This document shows positions 45,811-54,986 of a stretch of DNA of 64,000 bases, one piece after another. The translations under genes and the position numbers were made by a program. This stretch comes from Photobacterium rosenbergii (lineage in GTDB: Bacteria; Pseudomonadota; Gammaproteobacteria; Enterobacterales; Vibrionaceae), in assembly GCF_003026455.1 (NCBI RefSeq), contig NZ_PYMB01000002.1:282856-346855 (forward strand), given 5' to 3'. Position 1 is the first letter of the stretch, and each line of letters begins with the position of its first letter. Under the pieces are notes generated by a model that was given only the letters and a program-made list of their open reading frames with translations, was not told where the DNA came from and did not search any database.

Positions 45811-46230
45811 ATGGCATTTGAGATCCCATGGGATGCATTAGCTGGTGGGATACTGCTGGGCATATCTGCATCAGGTTTGTTATTGCTTAATGGCCGTATT
45901 GCCGGTATCAGCGGGATTGTGTCTGGCTTGTTGACACCCAAGCAAGGTGAAGTTTCATGGCGACTGCTGTTTGTCATTGGCATGTTGGCAAGTGGCCTGC
46001 TAGCCCCTGCTGTTGGGTTTACGTTACCAGAAACGTTACCTGTTTCCTCTTTCTTCTGGGTAGGGTTGGCTGGCTTGCTGGTTGGGATAGGTACCAAGGT
46101 AGGTAACGGATGTACAAGCGGCCATGGTATTTGCGGTATGGGTCGGTTATCCAAACGATCGATTGTCGCGACATGTATTTTCATGGCTGTTGCTATTGCG
46201 ACTGTCTTTGTACGATTGCATGTACTTTAA
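45811..46230 (+). CDS. YeeE/YedE-family membrane protein, first half (PmpA-like)
   Basis: A 139-residue protein with about four membrane helices, one half of a split YeeE/YedE sulfur-compound transporter. The conserved GxxxGxGCTSGHGICGM-type motif (GTKVGNGCTSGHGICGMG) holds the key Cys. GGAG is six bases upstream of the ATG at 45811; an ATG directly before it is possible. It is followed after 13 bp by the second half. Family members move thiosulfate or persulfide-type sulfur. Confidence 0.88.
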   Translation: MAFEIPWDALAGGILLGISASGLLLLNGRIAGISGIVSGLLTPKQGEVSWRLLFVIGMLASGLLAPAVGFTLPETLPVSSFFWVGLAGLLVGIGTKVGNGCTSGHGICGMGRLSKRSIVATCIFMAVAIATVFVRLHVL

Positions 46231-46243
46231 TCGGAGGTCACAG

Positions 46244-46666
46244 ATGAAAGCAATGACTCAATGGGTGGCTCTGATGGCGGGCCTGCTTTTTGGCTTGGGG
46301 ATGATGGTATCAGGTATGGTCGACCCTCATCGCGTTATCGGCTTTTTAGATGTAGCCGGTGCTTGGGACCCTAGTTTGATGTTTGTAATGGGCGGTGCGC
46401 TGGCGGTGTTTCTGCCTGTTTACCTGCTGGTGATAAAGAAACGTTCTGCCCCTGTTTGTTCCGAGAAATTCGAGGTTGCTAACAATCCATTGATAGACAA
46501 ACGATTGGTCACTGGCGCGGCGTTGTTTGGTCTGGGTTGGGGTATTGCTGGTATTTGTCCTGGCCCTGCGGTTACATCGACCTTGGGACTGAATCCATCA
46601 ATGCTAGTGTTTATAGTGACAATGCTGGTGGGGATGGGGATAGGTACAGCAATCGTTAAGCGATAG
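46244..46666 (+). CDS. YeeE/YedE-family membrane protein, second half (PmpB-like, DUF6691)
   Basis: A 140-residue protein with about four helices. It has GLLFGLGMMVSGMVDPHRVIGFLD near the N-terminus and GLGWGIAGICPGPA in the second half, with the Cys expected in sulfur transport. The start at 46244 follows GGAGGT. It pairs with the upstream gene to build one full transporter. A terminator follows after 6 bp. Confidence 0.88.
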   Translation: MKAMTQWVALMAGLLFGLGMMVSGMVDPHRVIGFLDVAGAWDPSLMFVMGGALAVFLPVYLLVIKKRSAPVCSEKFEVANNPLIDKRLVTGAALFGLGWGIAGICPGPAVTSTLGLNPSMLVFIVTMLVGMGIGTAIVKR

Positions 46667-46672
46667 AAAAGA

Positions 46673-46696
46673 AAAGGGCACAGTGAAGTGCCCTTT
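46673..46696. terminator. Bidirectional terminator
   Basis: AAAGGGCAC pairs with GTGCCCTTT around AGTGAA. It serves the YeeE/YedE pair, and probably the convergent nitrite operon end as well, because a T-rich run follows on the minus strand. Confidence 0.82.
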
Positions 46697-46750
46697 GTCT
46701 TTCGTATCTCATCGTCATGCTAATGACAGCAGCTTACTTTTGATTGGGGT

Positions 46751-47509
46751 TCACTGATTGAACCACTGTAGATGCTCACTCAGTGAGGCAACACTGCCAA
46801 CCACGATGAGTGCAGGGCTGACCGCGCCTTTGGCCAACTCTGGTAGCGTCGCCAGAGTGCCACTCAATACCCGTTGCTCTGGGCGGGTGCCGTTTTCGAT
46901 GATGGCGCAAGGGGTGTCTGCAGCAAGACCGTGGGTGATCAGCTTATCGCAGATATGACCGCTTTGTTTCAGGCCCATATAGAACACCAGCGTGTTGTTG
47001 GATTGCGCCAACGATCCCCACTCAATTTCTCTGCCATCCTTTTGTACGTGACCTGTGATGAACTGGACACTCTGGGCATGGTCACGATGGGTGAGGGGGA
47101 TCCCTGCATAAGCAGTTGCACCGGCTGCGGCTGTAATGCCCGGTACCACTTCGTATTTGATACCGAACTTTGCCAGTTCTTCAAGCTCTTCACCGCCACG
47201 ACCGAAGATAAAAGAGTCTCCACCTTTCAGACGCACCACACGCTTACCTTGCTGTGCTTTTTGCACCAAAATCTGGTTGATTTGATCTTGCGGGACACAA
47301 TGAAAGTCGAGCTTTTTGCCGACGTAGATCATCTCGGCGGCGGGATCTGCCATCGCCAAGATATCTTTTGATACCAGCCGGTCATAGACGAGAACATCTG
47401 CTGCTCGAATGACGCGTAACCCCTTTACGGTCAGCAAATCTGGGTCGCCCGGTCCTGCGCCGACCAGTGAAACAAAGCCGCTGTTTGATGGTGTGATGTT
47501 GGTGCTCAT
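46751..47509 (-). CDS. cobA: Uroporphyrinogen-III C-methyltransferase (SUMT)
   Basis: A 252-residue single-domain SAM methyltransferase that makes precorrin-2, the first step to siroheme. Motifs are [18 protein letters not shown], the VYDRLVS turn, [16 protein letters not shown], and [17 protein letters not shown]. It lacks the CysG dehydrogenase/ferrochelatase part. As last gene of the nirBDC cluster it would supply siroheme for NirB. A hairpin and 180 bp separate it from nirC, so part of its transcription may be independent. Confidence 0.93.
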   Translation of the reverse strand: MSTNITPSNSGFVSLVGAGPGDPDLLTVKGLRVIRAADVLVYDRLVSKDILAMADPAAEMIYVGKKLDFHCVPQDQINQILVQKAQQGKRVVRLKGGDSFIFGRGGEELEELAKFGIKYEVVPGITAAAGATAYAGIPLTHRDHAQSVQFITGHVQKDGREIEWGSLAQSNNTLVFYMGLKQSGHICDKLITHGLAADTPCAIIENGTRPEQRVLSGTLATLPELAKGAVSPALIVVGSVASLSEHLQWFNQ

Positions 47510-47651
47510 AGCAACGCCTTTCTAGAAATTTGGATATAAAAAGTAACACTCAATGCCTGAACTTAAGGTGTAGATTTAAGACCGAGATTTTTACCCTAAG
47601 GAGTTATTACTTTTTATAGCCAAAACAATACAATAGGCTTGTAAATTGGTG

Positions 47652-47679
47652 TTGGTCCCGAGCAATTGCCCGGGACCAA
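47652..47679 (-). terminator. Hairpin after nirC, possible weak terminator
   Basis: TTGGTCCCG pairs with CGGGACCAA (9-bp perfect stem). The following minus-strand sequence has few T residues, so partial read-through into cobA is likely. Confidence 0.5.
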
Positions 47680-47689
47680 AATATCATGA

Positions 47690-48544
47690 TTACTTAGTGC
47701 CAAATGCAGGTGCTGCATTTACCGCTGAATCACTTTCTACATCGATAGCAGGTGCTGTTTTCGCGTGGGTCAGGTAAAGAGGAACACACGTAAATAGCAG
47801 GCCACCGACTAGGTTACCAAGAATGGTTGGTACCAGGTTGAAGCTCAGCCAGGTTGAAATAGTGATATCAGCACCCAGCATCATACCTAGCGGGAACAGG
47901 AACATGTTCACAACAGCGTGTTCAAACACTAGCGCGAAGAAGATAAAGATTGGCAGCCACATTGCCGCAATTTTGCCTGCTACGCTTCGTGCTGTCATGT
48001 TGCCGATAACACCTAGGCAAACCATCAGGTTACACAGGATACCGCGGACAAAACAGGTGATCCAACCATTGGCACCTAGCTCCTCAAAGCCGACGGTACG
48101 TGCTGTTGCTGCCTTAATGAAAGTTTGACCGACAGCGCCAGGTTCTACGCTGAAGTTCATTGTGAAAGAAAGGGCGATAAGGAAAGCAACAAGCAGCGAA
48201 CCAATCAGGTTACCTAGGCCAACAAGGCCCCAGCAGCGCAGTACTCGGCCCCAGGTAATACCCGGGCGATTTTCGAATTTGGCCAGTGGTGCAAGACCAA
48301 ATACACCGGTTACCAAGTCATAGCCCATTAGGCTCAAGATACAGAAGCCAACAGGGAATACCAAGGCTCCCACAATACCAATGCCTGTCTGTGTGATGGT
48401 GGTGATCGCCACAACAACCGCCAACGAGAGGATAATCCCCGCCATCGTACCACGCAAAATCAGATCGCGTGTTGATGTGCGGATTTTAGCTTCACCCGTA
48501 TCAATCATTGTTTGAACGAATTCCATCGGTTTTGAATAGGACAT
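47690..48544 (-). CDS. nirC: Formate/nitrite transporter family channel (NirC)
   Basis: A 284-residue FNT-family pentameric channel subunit with six membrane helices. Family features include the VFPVGFCILSLMGYDLVTG segment, the LVGLGNLIGS turn, the CNLMVCLGV segment and FEHAVVNMFLFPLGM. It moves nitrite into the cytoplasm. The second of two adjacent ATGs has GGAG seven bases upstream. It sits between nirD and cobA. Confidence 0.92.
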   Translation of the reverse strand: MSYSKPMEFVQTMIDTGEAKIRTSTRDLILRGTMAGIILSLAVVVAITTITQTGIGIVGALVFPVGFCILSLMGYDLVTGVFGLAPLAKFENRPGITWGRVLRCWGLVGLGNLIGSLLVAFLIALSFTMNFSVEPGAVGQTFIKAATARTVGFEELGANGWITCFVRGILCNLMVCLGVIGNMTARSVAGKIAAMWLPIFIFFALVFEHAVVNMFLFPLGMMLGADITISTWLSFNLVPTILGNLVGGLLFTCVPLYLTHAKTAPAIDVESDSAVNAAPAFGTK

Positions 48545-48582
48545 CATGTCACTCCAAAAAGTTAAATTAAAATTGAATAGTC

Positions 48583-48618
48583 AAAGGCTCTCACTCAAGT
48601 GATGGGCAAAGAGCCTTT
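48583..48618 (-). other. Intercistronic hairpin between nirD and nirC
   Basis: AAAGGCTCT pairs with AGAGCCTTT around an 18-base loop, with a short T-rich stretch on the minus strand. It may lower expression of nirC and cobA relative to nirBD. Confidence 0.45.
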
Positions 48619-48655
48619 TCGCTATTAAATCTTTGCTATTTAACCGGCTGTATAA

Positions 48656-48979
48656 TTACGCCGCGATTTCGACTTTGCCGTTAGTTACACGGGCATTGAA
48701 GGCTTTGATGTTAAAGCGTTCATCTTCCATGCAAGCACCGGTCGACAAGTTGAAGCGTTGCTTCTTCAATGGGCTCGCCACCCAAAGTTCGTCTTGGTGT
48801 TGGCAAATCAGGCCGCGTGATAACACATTAGAGCGGGCAAACGGGTCCATATTGCTGATAGCGAACACTTCTTCAGCTTCGCTTGGACGAAAGATAGCAA
48901 CCTGCTGGCCGTTGAACAGCGCACATACACCAGTACCCGGAGTGATATCTTGGATATCGCAAATTTGTTCAAAAGCCAT
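48656..48979 (-). CDS. nirD: Nitrite reductase small subunit
   Basis: A 107-residue NirD protein, a Rieske-like fold without the usual two CxH ligand pairs (sequence around ALFNGQQVAIFRP and GLICQHQDELWVASPLKK). It partners with NirB in the cytoplasmic NADH-dependent reduction of nitrite to ammonium. Its start is 2 bp after the nirB stop, so the two are coupled. Confidence 0.92.
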   Translation of the reverse strand: MAFEQICDIQDITPGTGVCALFNGQQVAIFRPSEAEEVFAISNMDPFARSNVLSRGLICQHQDELWVASPLKKQRFNLSTGACMEDERFNIKAFNARVTNGKVEIAA

Positions 48980-48981
48980 GA

Positions 48982-51540
48982 TTAGTTCTCCAATTCAACG
49001 TGCAGGATATCGCCAACCGCACCTGGGTGTTTTTCTGTGAATGTTGCTGGACGGTGCTGGTCACGCTCGGTGACGAATACTACGTTGTCATCACGCAAGT
49101 CAGAGTTGATGAAGTGAGCGAAGCGGGTCAGTTGAGACTCGTCGTTGATTGTCGCCGTCCACTCGCACTCGTACTCATCGACCAACTTGGCAACGTCAGC
49201 TTCAAGTTGGGCGTTGATACCCAGTTTGTCTTCCACAATCACTTCACGTAGGTAGTCGACACCACCTTCCATGTTTTCCATCCATACCGAGGTACGCTGA
49301 AGTGGTGCAGCAGTGCGGATGTAGAACATCATGAAGCGGTCGATATACTTAATAAGGGTTTCTTGGTCAAGGTCGCTGGCAAGTAGGTCGGCATGGCGAG
49401 GCTTCATACCACCGTTACCACATACATACATGTTCCAGCCGGCATCTGTTGCGATGATGCCAAGGTCTTTGCCCTGTGCTTCGGCACATTCACGGGTACA
49501 GCCAGAAACACCGAACTTCATCTTGTGCGGGGTACGGATACCCTTGTAGCGGTTTTCGATAAGTGAGCCTAGGCCAACAGAGTCCTGAACGCCGTAGCGA
49601 CACCAAGTCGAGCCCACACAGGTCTTCGCCATTCGCAATGCTTTGGCGTACGCTTGACCCGTTTCGAATCCTGCATCAATCAGCTTGCGCCAGATTTCAG
49701 GAAGGTCATCTTTTTGTGCGCCGAACAGGCCGATACGCTGTGCACCGGTTACCTTGGTGTACAAGCTGTATTCTTCAGCCACGGCAGCAAGGGCACCGAG
49801 TGCTTGTGGTGTAACTTCGCCACCAGCCATACGCGGAATCACGGAATAGGTACCGTCTTTCTGGATATTACCCAGGAAGTTGTCGTTGGTGTCGTGCAGT
49901 TTAACCAGTTGAGGTTTGAGGATATGTTCACCCCAGCATGAAGCTAGGATAGAACCAACCAGCGGCTTACACACTTCACAGCCGTAGCCTTTACCGTACT
50001 TCTCTAGTAGTTCATCGAAGGTTTTGATTTCTTCGATACGGATCAGGTGGAATAGCTCCTGACGTGAATAGGCAAAGTGCTCACAGACATCGTTCTTTAC
50101 TTCGATGCCGGACTTGGCCAACTCGGCATTTAGAACAGATGTCACAAGCGGAATACAACCGCCACAGCCAGTACCCGCACCTGTTACTGCTTTAACATCA
50201 GCCAGAGTGTGGTTGCCATCAGTTACGGCTTGGGCGATTTTTGCCTTGGTAACATCGAAACAAGAACAGATCACAGCGCTATCAGGCAGGGCATCTGCGC
50301 CAAGCGATGGCTTTTCGGCACCCGCATGGGCAGGGAGGATCAATGCATCAGGGTGCTCAGGCAGCTCCATTTCATTGAGCATTAGTTGCAGCAGGTCTCC
50401 ATAGTCAGACGTATCGCCAACCAGTACAGCACCCAATAGCTTCTTGTTATCTTCAGAAACGATCAGGCGCTTATAAACTTCTTGCTCTTCGTTCTGGTAG
50501 ACAAAGCTCTTGCAGCCAGGTGTACGGCCATTGGCGTCACCGATAGAGCCAACTTTTACGCCAAGCAGTTTTAGCTTGGCACTCATGTCAGCGCCTTCAA
50601 ATCGGTTGTCTTCACCAATCAGGTGGCTCACTGCAACCTGCGCCATCTTGTAACCCGGGGCAACCAAACCGTAGAACATTTCGTTCCAAGAGGCACATTC
50701 ACCTATGGCGTAGATGTTTTCGTCTGACGTCTGGCAGAAATCATTGATAGCCACACCACCGCGAGGGGCAACATCCAGCTCCATTTGACGGGCTAGTTTG
50801 TCCTGAGGGCGGATACCTGCAGAGAACACAATGAAGTCTGTTTCAAGCTCACTGCCATCTGCAAAGCGCATGACGTTGCGGGCATTAGTGCCTTCTGGCG
50901 CGATTTCCAACGTGTTTTTGCTGGTATGGACGTTCACACCCATACGTTCGATTTTCTGGCGTAGTTGGTTACCACCAGCCAGATCTAGCTGCTCTGCCAT
51001 TAGTTTTGGTGCGAACTCAACAACGTGGGTTTCTACCCCGAGTGCTTTTAGTGCACCAGCGGCTTCAAGGCCAAGCAGGCCGCCACCGATAACAACACCG
51101 ACTTTGCTTTTCTTGGCGTTGGCTTCGATAGCTTTGAGATCTTCGATAGTACGGTAAACAAAGCAGTCTTTGCTTTCGTGGCCTTTAATAGGTGGAACAA
51201 ATGGGAATGAGCCAGTAGCGAGGATCAGCTTGTCGTATTGAACTTCACGACCCGTGCTGGAGTAGATGACGCGGTTTTCGCGATTGATGTTAATCGCACG
51301 TTCGCCAAGGAGGATGTTGATTGAGTGTTTCTGGTAGAAGCCTTCTTTAACGAGCGAAAGTTCTTCGGCGGTGTGGTGGGAGAAATACGATGACAGATGA
51401 ACCCTGTCATAGGCGACACGAGGCTCTTCACAGAAGACGGTTACCTCGTAATTGTCCATATTGGCTTTATCGACCAACTCCTCGATAAAGCGATGGCCCA
51501 CCATTCCGTTGCCGATGATGGCCAGTCTCACTCTGCTCAT
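48982..51540 (-). CDS. nirB: NADH-dependent nitrite reductase large subunit
   Basis: An 852-residue NirB with full-length architecture: FAD/NAD(P)-binding domain (1-~310, IGNGMVGHRFIEEL and GVVIGGGLLGLEAAGALK), a BFD-like [2Fe-2S] domain with CSCFDV and GAGTGCGGC (~425-465), a ferredoxin-like sulfite-reductase half, and the siroheme/4Fe-4S domain with TWCRYG and SGCTRECAEAQGKD (~640-690). It reduces nitrite to ammonium in the cytoplasm, mainly to dispose of nitrite under low oxygen. GAGG precedes the ATG. The promoter carries FNR and NarL/NarP sites. Confidence 0.95.
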   Translation of the reverse strand: MSRVRLAIIGNGMVGHRFIEELVDKANMDNYEVTVFCEEPRVAYDRVHLSSYFSHHTAEELSLVKEGFYQKHSINILLGERAININRENRVIYSSTGREVQYDKLILATGSFPFVPPIKGHESKDCFVYRTIEDLKAIEANAKKSKVGVVIGGGLLGLEAAGALKALGVETHVVEFAPKLMAEQLDLAGGNQLRQKIERMGVNVHTSKNTLEIAPEGTNARNVMRFADGSELETDFIVFSAGIRPQDKLARQMELDVAPRGGVAINDFCQTSDENIYAIGECASWNEMFYGLVAPGYKMAQVAVSHLIGEDNRFEGADMSAKLKLLGVKVGSIGDANGRTPGCKSFVYQNEEQEVYKRLIVSEDNKKLLGAVLVGDTSDYGDLLQLMLNEMELPEHPDALILPAHAGAEKPSLGADALPDSAVICSCFDVTKAKIAQAVTDGNHTLADVKAVTGAGTGCGGCIPLVTSVLNAELAKSGIEVKNDVCEHFAYSRQELFHLIRIEEIKTFDELLEKYGKGYGCEVCKPLVGSILASCWGEHILKPQLVKLHDTNDNFLGNIQKDGTYSVIPRMAGGEVTPQALGALAAVAEEYSLYTKVTGAQRIGLFGAQKDDLPEIWRKLIDAGFETGQAYAKALRMAKTCVGSTWCRYGVQDSVGLGSLIENRYKGIRTPHKMKFGVSGCTRECAEAQGKDLGIIATDAGWNMYVCGNGGMKPRHADLLASDLDQETLIKYIDRFMMFYIRTAAPLQRTSVWMENMEGGVDYLREVIVEDKLGINAQLEADVAKLVDEYECEWTATINDESQLTRFAHFINSDLRDDNVVFVTERDQHRPATFTEKHPGAVGDILHVELEN

Positions 51541-51577
51541 AAGATCCTCTACTACAAAGTCATAAATTCTGAATGGG

Positions 51578-51583
51578 ATCTTA
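51578..51583 (-). promoter_or_regulatory. nirB -10 element
   Basis: TAAGAT on the minus strand puts the transcription start near 51571. The FNR box centre then falls at -41.5, as in class II FNR promoters. Confidence 0.6.
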
Positions 51584-51605
51584 ATGAGACAATGTGTGAA
51601 TAAAT

Positions 51606-51619
51606 ATGACGTAAATCAA
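51606..51619 (-). promoter_or_regulatory. FNR box of the nirB promoter
   Basis: TTGATTTACGTCAT on the minus strand matches TTGAT-N4-ATCAA at eight of ten positions and has the same central TTAC that I recall for the E. coli nirB site. Its position fits activation under low oxygen. Confidence 0.7.
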
Positions 51620-51632
51620 TTACAGTTTTGAA

Positions 51633-51648
51633 TAACTCTAAAGGGGTA
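51633..51648 (-). promoter_or_regulatory. 7-2-7 NarL/NarP site of the nirB promoter
   Basis: TACCCCT-TT-AGAGTTA on the minus strand fits two inverted TACYYMT heptamers, the second with one mismatch. The centre is 28 bp upstream of the FNR box centre, near -69.5, the place of the E. coli nirB site. Nitrate or nitrite induction is expected. Confidence 0.6.
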
Positions 51649-51977
51649 GGCCATTTAAAATCAATGACTTAAAATACATAATATTGTATTACAAGAATAA
51701 ATATGGAGAATTAATACAATAATTATGAAAGAGATAGCCTTTAAGATGTGTTCTTTTCTTACATATTATGAAGCTTATGTGACAGTCATGTATTTTGCTT
51801 CTAATGCCAGAAGGTTGGGTGGATGTCATTTGGGGTTGAAAGAATAAAAACATATAAAAAACATAAATAATATATTAAATCAATTATTTAAGAGAGAGTG
51901 GTCGTCGGGGTTTTGCTGCTTTTCATTTAGGATAGCCGAGCGTCTGAAAGCAGTTTAATAAACCGATGGAAATGACA

Positions 51978-54239
51978 ATGATAAAAAATACACAACCTCT
52001 ATGTCTGGCACTTGTCATTGCGGCTACGCTCACGGCCTGTGATGAAGAAAGTACTTCTGATGCTCGGATGTATGTACCGTACAATCTCGATTCTGTGACT
52101 TACCCTAATGACATATTGCTCACCGATGACGATGGCACTATTGAAATGAAGGTAGAGACCAGTGGCGAGGAGGTAGATTACCGAAATTATGAGAATGTAT
52201 ACGGTGCACTGGACGGCTGGTCTACTGGCTACCCTATCATCATTCCTTTAATGGGACCGGAGCATGACGTTGATCCTACGTCTTTGGCTTCAAGCGTGAT
52301 TATTTTCAATGCAGAAGAGGGGAGCGAGCTGGTTTATGACAAGGATTTTACTGCTGAAATAAACGAAGATGGTGATTTAACGATCCTACCAATGACAGTA
52401 TTGTCTGGCTCAACGACTTATGTATTAGCGCTGACAGACGGTCTGAAAAATAGCGCTGGAGAAAGTGTTCTTAAAGCTTCAATAAACTACCAAAAGCTTG
52501 AAGATGGGGACGACCTTGGGCATTTATTGGGTAATGAGGCCAGCAGTCAGATTCAAAATAACCACAACTTGGTTGCAGACGCGGCAGGTGGTCAGAATAT
52601 TGTGTACAGTGCGCAATTCACGACCCAGAGTATTTATCCAGTGATGGATGAGGTGGTTAAGAATATAGACCCTAATATTGAGCTCAAAATACCAAGCCCT
52701 CTAAGCTCACAAACTGGTGACTCAAAAGCTAGAAAATTGATTAAGGCAAGCTTAACCGTTCCTTATTATTTGGAAATGCCTCAGGCAGATACGTGTATTG
52801 TTCCTGAGCTTTATAATGATGTGACCACCGATGCGGTAACCCAAGAGATAATTAAAACGATTGAAGCGAATAAAGTGGCATCTTGTCCGGAGTTATATAG
52901 CTGGTGGAAGGGGGCTAATGGTGAGTTTGTTACACGAGATAACCCGACTCCAGTAGCGACCACGACACAGGATGTTGAGGTTGATATTTACGCTCCAGGT
53001 GATTGGGATGGAGAGGAGCAATTGCCAGCTGTGATTTTTGTTCATGGTATTACCGGCCATAAAGGAAATGCAGGCTTGATGGCAAATAAGATTGTTGCTG
53101 ACGGTCGTTTGGTGATAGCCATTGATAATCCACTACATGGTGATCGAGGGGTGAATCTTGATGATGATGCTGAGCCTGAAATAACAGCAACAGACGGCGA
53201 GATAAATCAAGATAAAGCCTCTTATCTGAATTTGTTAAGTCCGCTTACTTTACGTGACAATCAGCGCCAAGCGGTGGCTGATCAGCTCGCACTACGAAAA
53301 GCGTTAAACAACGCTGATTTTGTTAATAAAGATGATATAAGTTTGGTCGGTCAGTCTTTGGGAGGAATTATTGCGACTATGGTCAGTGATATGTCGCAAC
53401 ATTACCCTGATGATTTGAAGTTTAAGACTGTAAGTCTTGTTGTTCCTGGTATGCACTTAACTGATTTAGTGATGAACTCTCCTTTCCTCGGTGAGGAAGT
53501 GGAGGGCGAAATTCGAAACTCTACTGATATTCAGTTAGCCGTAGCAGGTATGGTTGGTGTGTATGATTCTGAGGTGCAAACTAAGGTAGAGGGCTTGAAT
53601 GCATTAGCTGGATTTAAGGCCGAAAGTGGTGAAAATGCTGAGAAAGCCACTGGTATCGAGGATATGGTTTTCGATATGGTCGCTTCAGAGATGTATCCGG
53701 CAGTTCAAGTTGCGGTGGATAGTGGTGACCCTGCTAACTTTATTCAACGTCAACGTGATAACACTCAGCAACCACTTTTGATGATTGAGGCTGCTGGTAC
53801 TTGTGACCCATATATTTTAGGGGATTGTGTTGTCGAGGGAGGCGATAATTATGACTATATCCCAGATGAAGTGGTCGTGAACTATGTTCCGGGTAAACCG
53901 CTAGTTGGCACAGAGCCATTGATTGAGCATTTGAAGTTGTCGGCAATTTCTGAAGGGACTTCGGATACTGAAGAAGGCGAAGTCATTCGTGGTGTGGTTC
54001 GTGCAATGCACGGCGGGCACGGTACTTACCTATTCCCATATGAAGGGCCAGCAGTTTGTGTGGAAACTAACCCAGAAGGTATCTGCGAACAATTTCGTCC
54101 TATGGGCGAAAAAGATGAAGGTTTCGGAGATTACTTTGTCGAAATTTCCAAATCAACCGGGATGCAGCAAGATGCAGTGGTTAGCTTTATTAACTCAGGT
54201 GGTACTTCAGTAACGGTTGAAGGCAGCCCCGTGCATTAA
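51978..54239 (+). CDS. VolA-like surface lipoprotein lysophospholipase
   Basis: A 753-residue lipoprotein: signal with lipobox LTAC, a lipase N-terminal domain (~25-320), and an alpha/beta-hydrolase domain with the nucleophile elbow GQSLGG (Ser ~458) and HGITGHKGN oxyanion region. It matches Vibrio VolA, which releases fatty acid from lysophosphatidylcholine at the cell surface. Asp follows the lipidated Cys; in E. coli this favours inner-membrane retention, but Vibrio sorting rules differ. The start at 51978 (MIKNTQ) gives a normal signal peptide; ATGs at 51966 and 51972 are alternatives. No fadL gene is adjacent, unlike in V. cholerae. Confidence 0.85.
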   Translation: MIKNTQPLCLALVIAATLTACDEESTSDARMYVPYNLDSVTYPNDILLTDDDGTIEMKVETSGEEVDYRNYENVYGALDGWSTGYPIIIPLMGPEHDVDPTSLASSVIIFNAEEGSELVYDKDFTAEINEDGDLTILPMTVLSGSTTYVLALTDGLKNSAGESVLKASINYQKLEDGDDLGHLLGNEASSQIQNNHNLVADAAGGQNIVYSAQFTTQSIYPVMDEVVKNIDPNIELKIPSPLSSQTGDSKARKLIKASLTVPYYLEMPQADTCIVPELYNDVTTDAVTQEIIKTIEANKVASCPELYSWWKGANGEFVTRDNPTPVATTTQDVEVDIYAPGDWDGEEQLPAVIFVHGITGHKGNAGLMANKIVADGRLVIAIDNPLHGDRGVNLDDDAEPEITATDGEINQDKASYLNLLSPLTLRDNQRQAVADQLALRKALNNADFVNKDDISLVGQSLGGIIATMVSDMSQHYPDDLKFKTVSLVVPGMHLTDLVMNSPFLGEEVEGEIRNSTDIQLAVAGMVGVYDSEVQTKVEGLNALAGFKAESGENAEKATGIEDMVFDMVASEMYPAVQVAVDSGDPANFIQRQRDNTQQPLLMIEAAGTCDPYILGDCVVEGGDNYDYIPDEVVVNYVPGKPLVGTEPLIEHLKLSAISEGTSDTEEGEVIRGVVRAMHGGHGTYLFPYEGPAVCVETNPEGICEQFRPMGEKDEGFGDYFVEISKSTGMQQDAVVSFINSGGTSVTVEGSPVH

Positions 54240-54275
54240 TCACAAAAAACTCAATTACTGACGAGTAAATCGCCG

Positions 54276-54303
54276 AGGGGTAGTCACGAGAGTGATTACC
54301 CCT
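54276..54303 (+). other. Hairpin after the VolA-like gene
   Basis: AGGGGTAGTCAC pairs with GTGATTACCCCT with one internal mismatch; an outer GCCGAG/CTCGGC pair extends it. There is no T run, so it is at best a Rho-linked or weak terminator. Confidence 0.45.
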
Positions 54304-54363
54304 TGCAACTCGGCATGATTTTGGTAAAACAAAACTATCGTTGAGTGAAACAGAGAAACAGGG

Positions 54364-54624
54364 ATGAACGAATCGGCCAAGTCAGTGGCAGAAAAGTTAC
54401 TAAGTCCAGCAATTTTGGAACAAGTGAAAAAGCAAGGCGCCATCAACGCCCTCGAAGAGGTCTACAGTAAAGCGCGCTATGCACGTTTCACCCGTGTGAA
54501 GTGGAGTGGTAACTTCTACGACGGCCTAGTTTTTGACGATGGCAGCACCATCAGTGTTTACCCAGCCTCGTTCAACAAGTTGACGCTTATCGCGGCTAAA
54601 TCCGGCGAGGTAGTATCAGCTTAA
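54364..54624 (+). CDS. Small conserved hypothetical protein, 86 residues
   Basis: A soluble protein with a helical N-terminal half (ESAKSVAEKLLSP, then ILEQVKKQGAINALEEVY) and a beta-rich C-terminal half (FTRVKWSGNFYDGLVFDDGS). AGGG is a short ribosome site before the ATG. I recognise no named family, though short proteins like this occur in related genera. It is monocistronic with a good terminator. Confidence 0.65.
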   Translation: MNESAKSVAEKLLSPAILEQVKKQGAINALEEVYSKARYARFTRVKWSGNFYDGLVFDDGSTISVYPASFNKLTLIAAKSGEVVSA

Positions 54625-54646
54625 GCCCTATTTCTAAGTGACAACT

Positions 54647-54674
54647 AACCCTTTGAGCCAATGGCCAAAGGGTT
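54647..54674 (+). terminator. Rho-independent terminator
   Basis: AACCCTTTG pairs with CAAAGGGTT, with an inner GCCA/TGGC stem, followed by a T run. Confidence 0.85.
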
Positions 54675-54842
54675 TTTCTTTGCCTGAAATCTTAATTTTC
54701 ATTATTGGAATATAAGATTTCATGTGCGAGTGTTGAAGTGCTTCTAATGACCATATAAGTTGCTAACTGACCAAACAAAACAAGGGTAATCAGTGGAAGG
54801 TTACCTTACTTATAGGGATTTATCGTTGTTGGAGTACGATTA

Positions 54843-54986
54843 ATGAACAATAAAACTGCGGGGAAGATCCATCTATCCTCGGCCTCTTCTTTAGCGAACG
54901 CTTGCGCTTGCCTATCTCAACCTGCCAAACCTTCCGCAAACTTCCAGTTTTACGGCTATTTTGCCGCATTCCGATTTAGTCACTAA
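54843..54986 (+). CDS. Candidate Phe/Tyr-rich leader peptide upstream of tyrP
   Basis: A 47-residue open frame with GGAG eight bases before its ATG. The last 14 residues, FQFYGYFAAFRFSH, hold five Phe and two Tyr, far more than chance, and the peptide ends 108 bp before an aromatic amino-acid permease gene. Such codon runs are typical of leader peptides that sense charged tRNA by ribosome stalling. CGGC/GCCG inside the frame and TGCTGC/GCAGCA just after it can pair. It has no similarity to TnaC that I can see. It may control the permease by attenuation or by coupling; this is inferred. Confidence 0.55.
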   Translation: MNNKTAGKIHLSSASSLANACACLSQPAKPSANFQFYGYFAAFRFSH

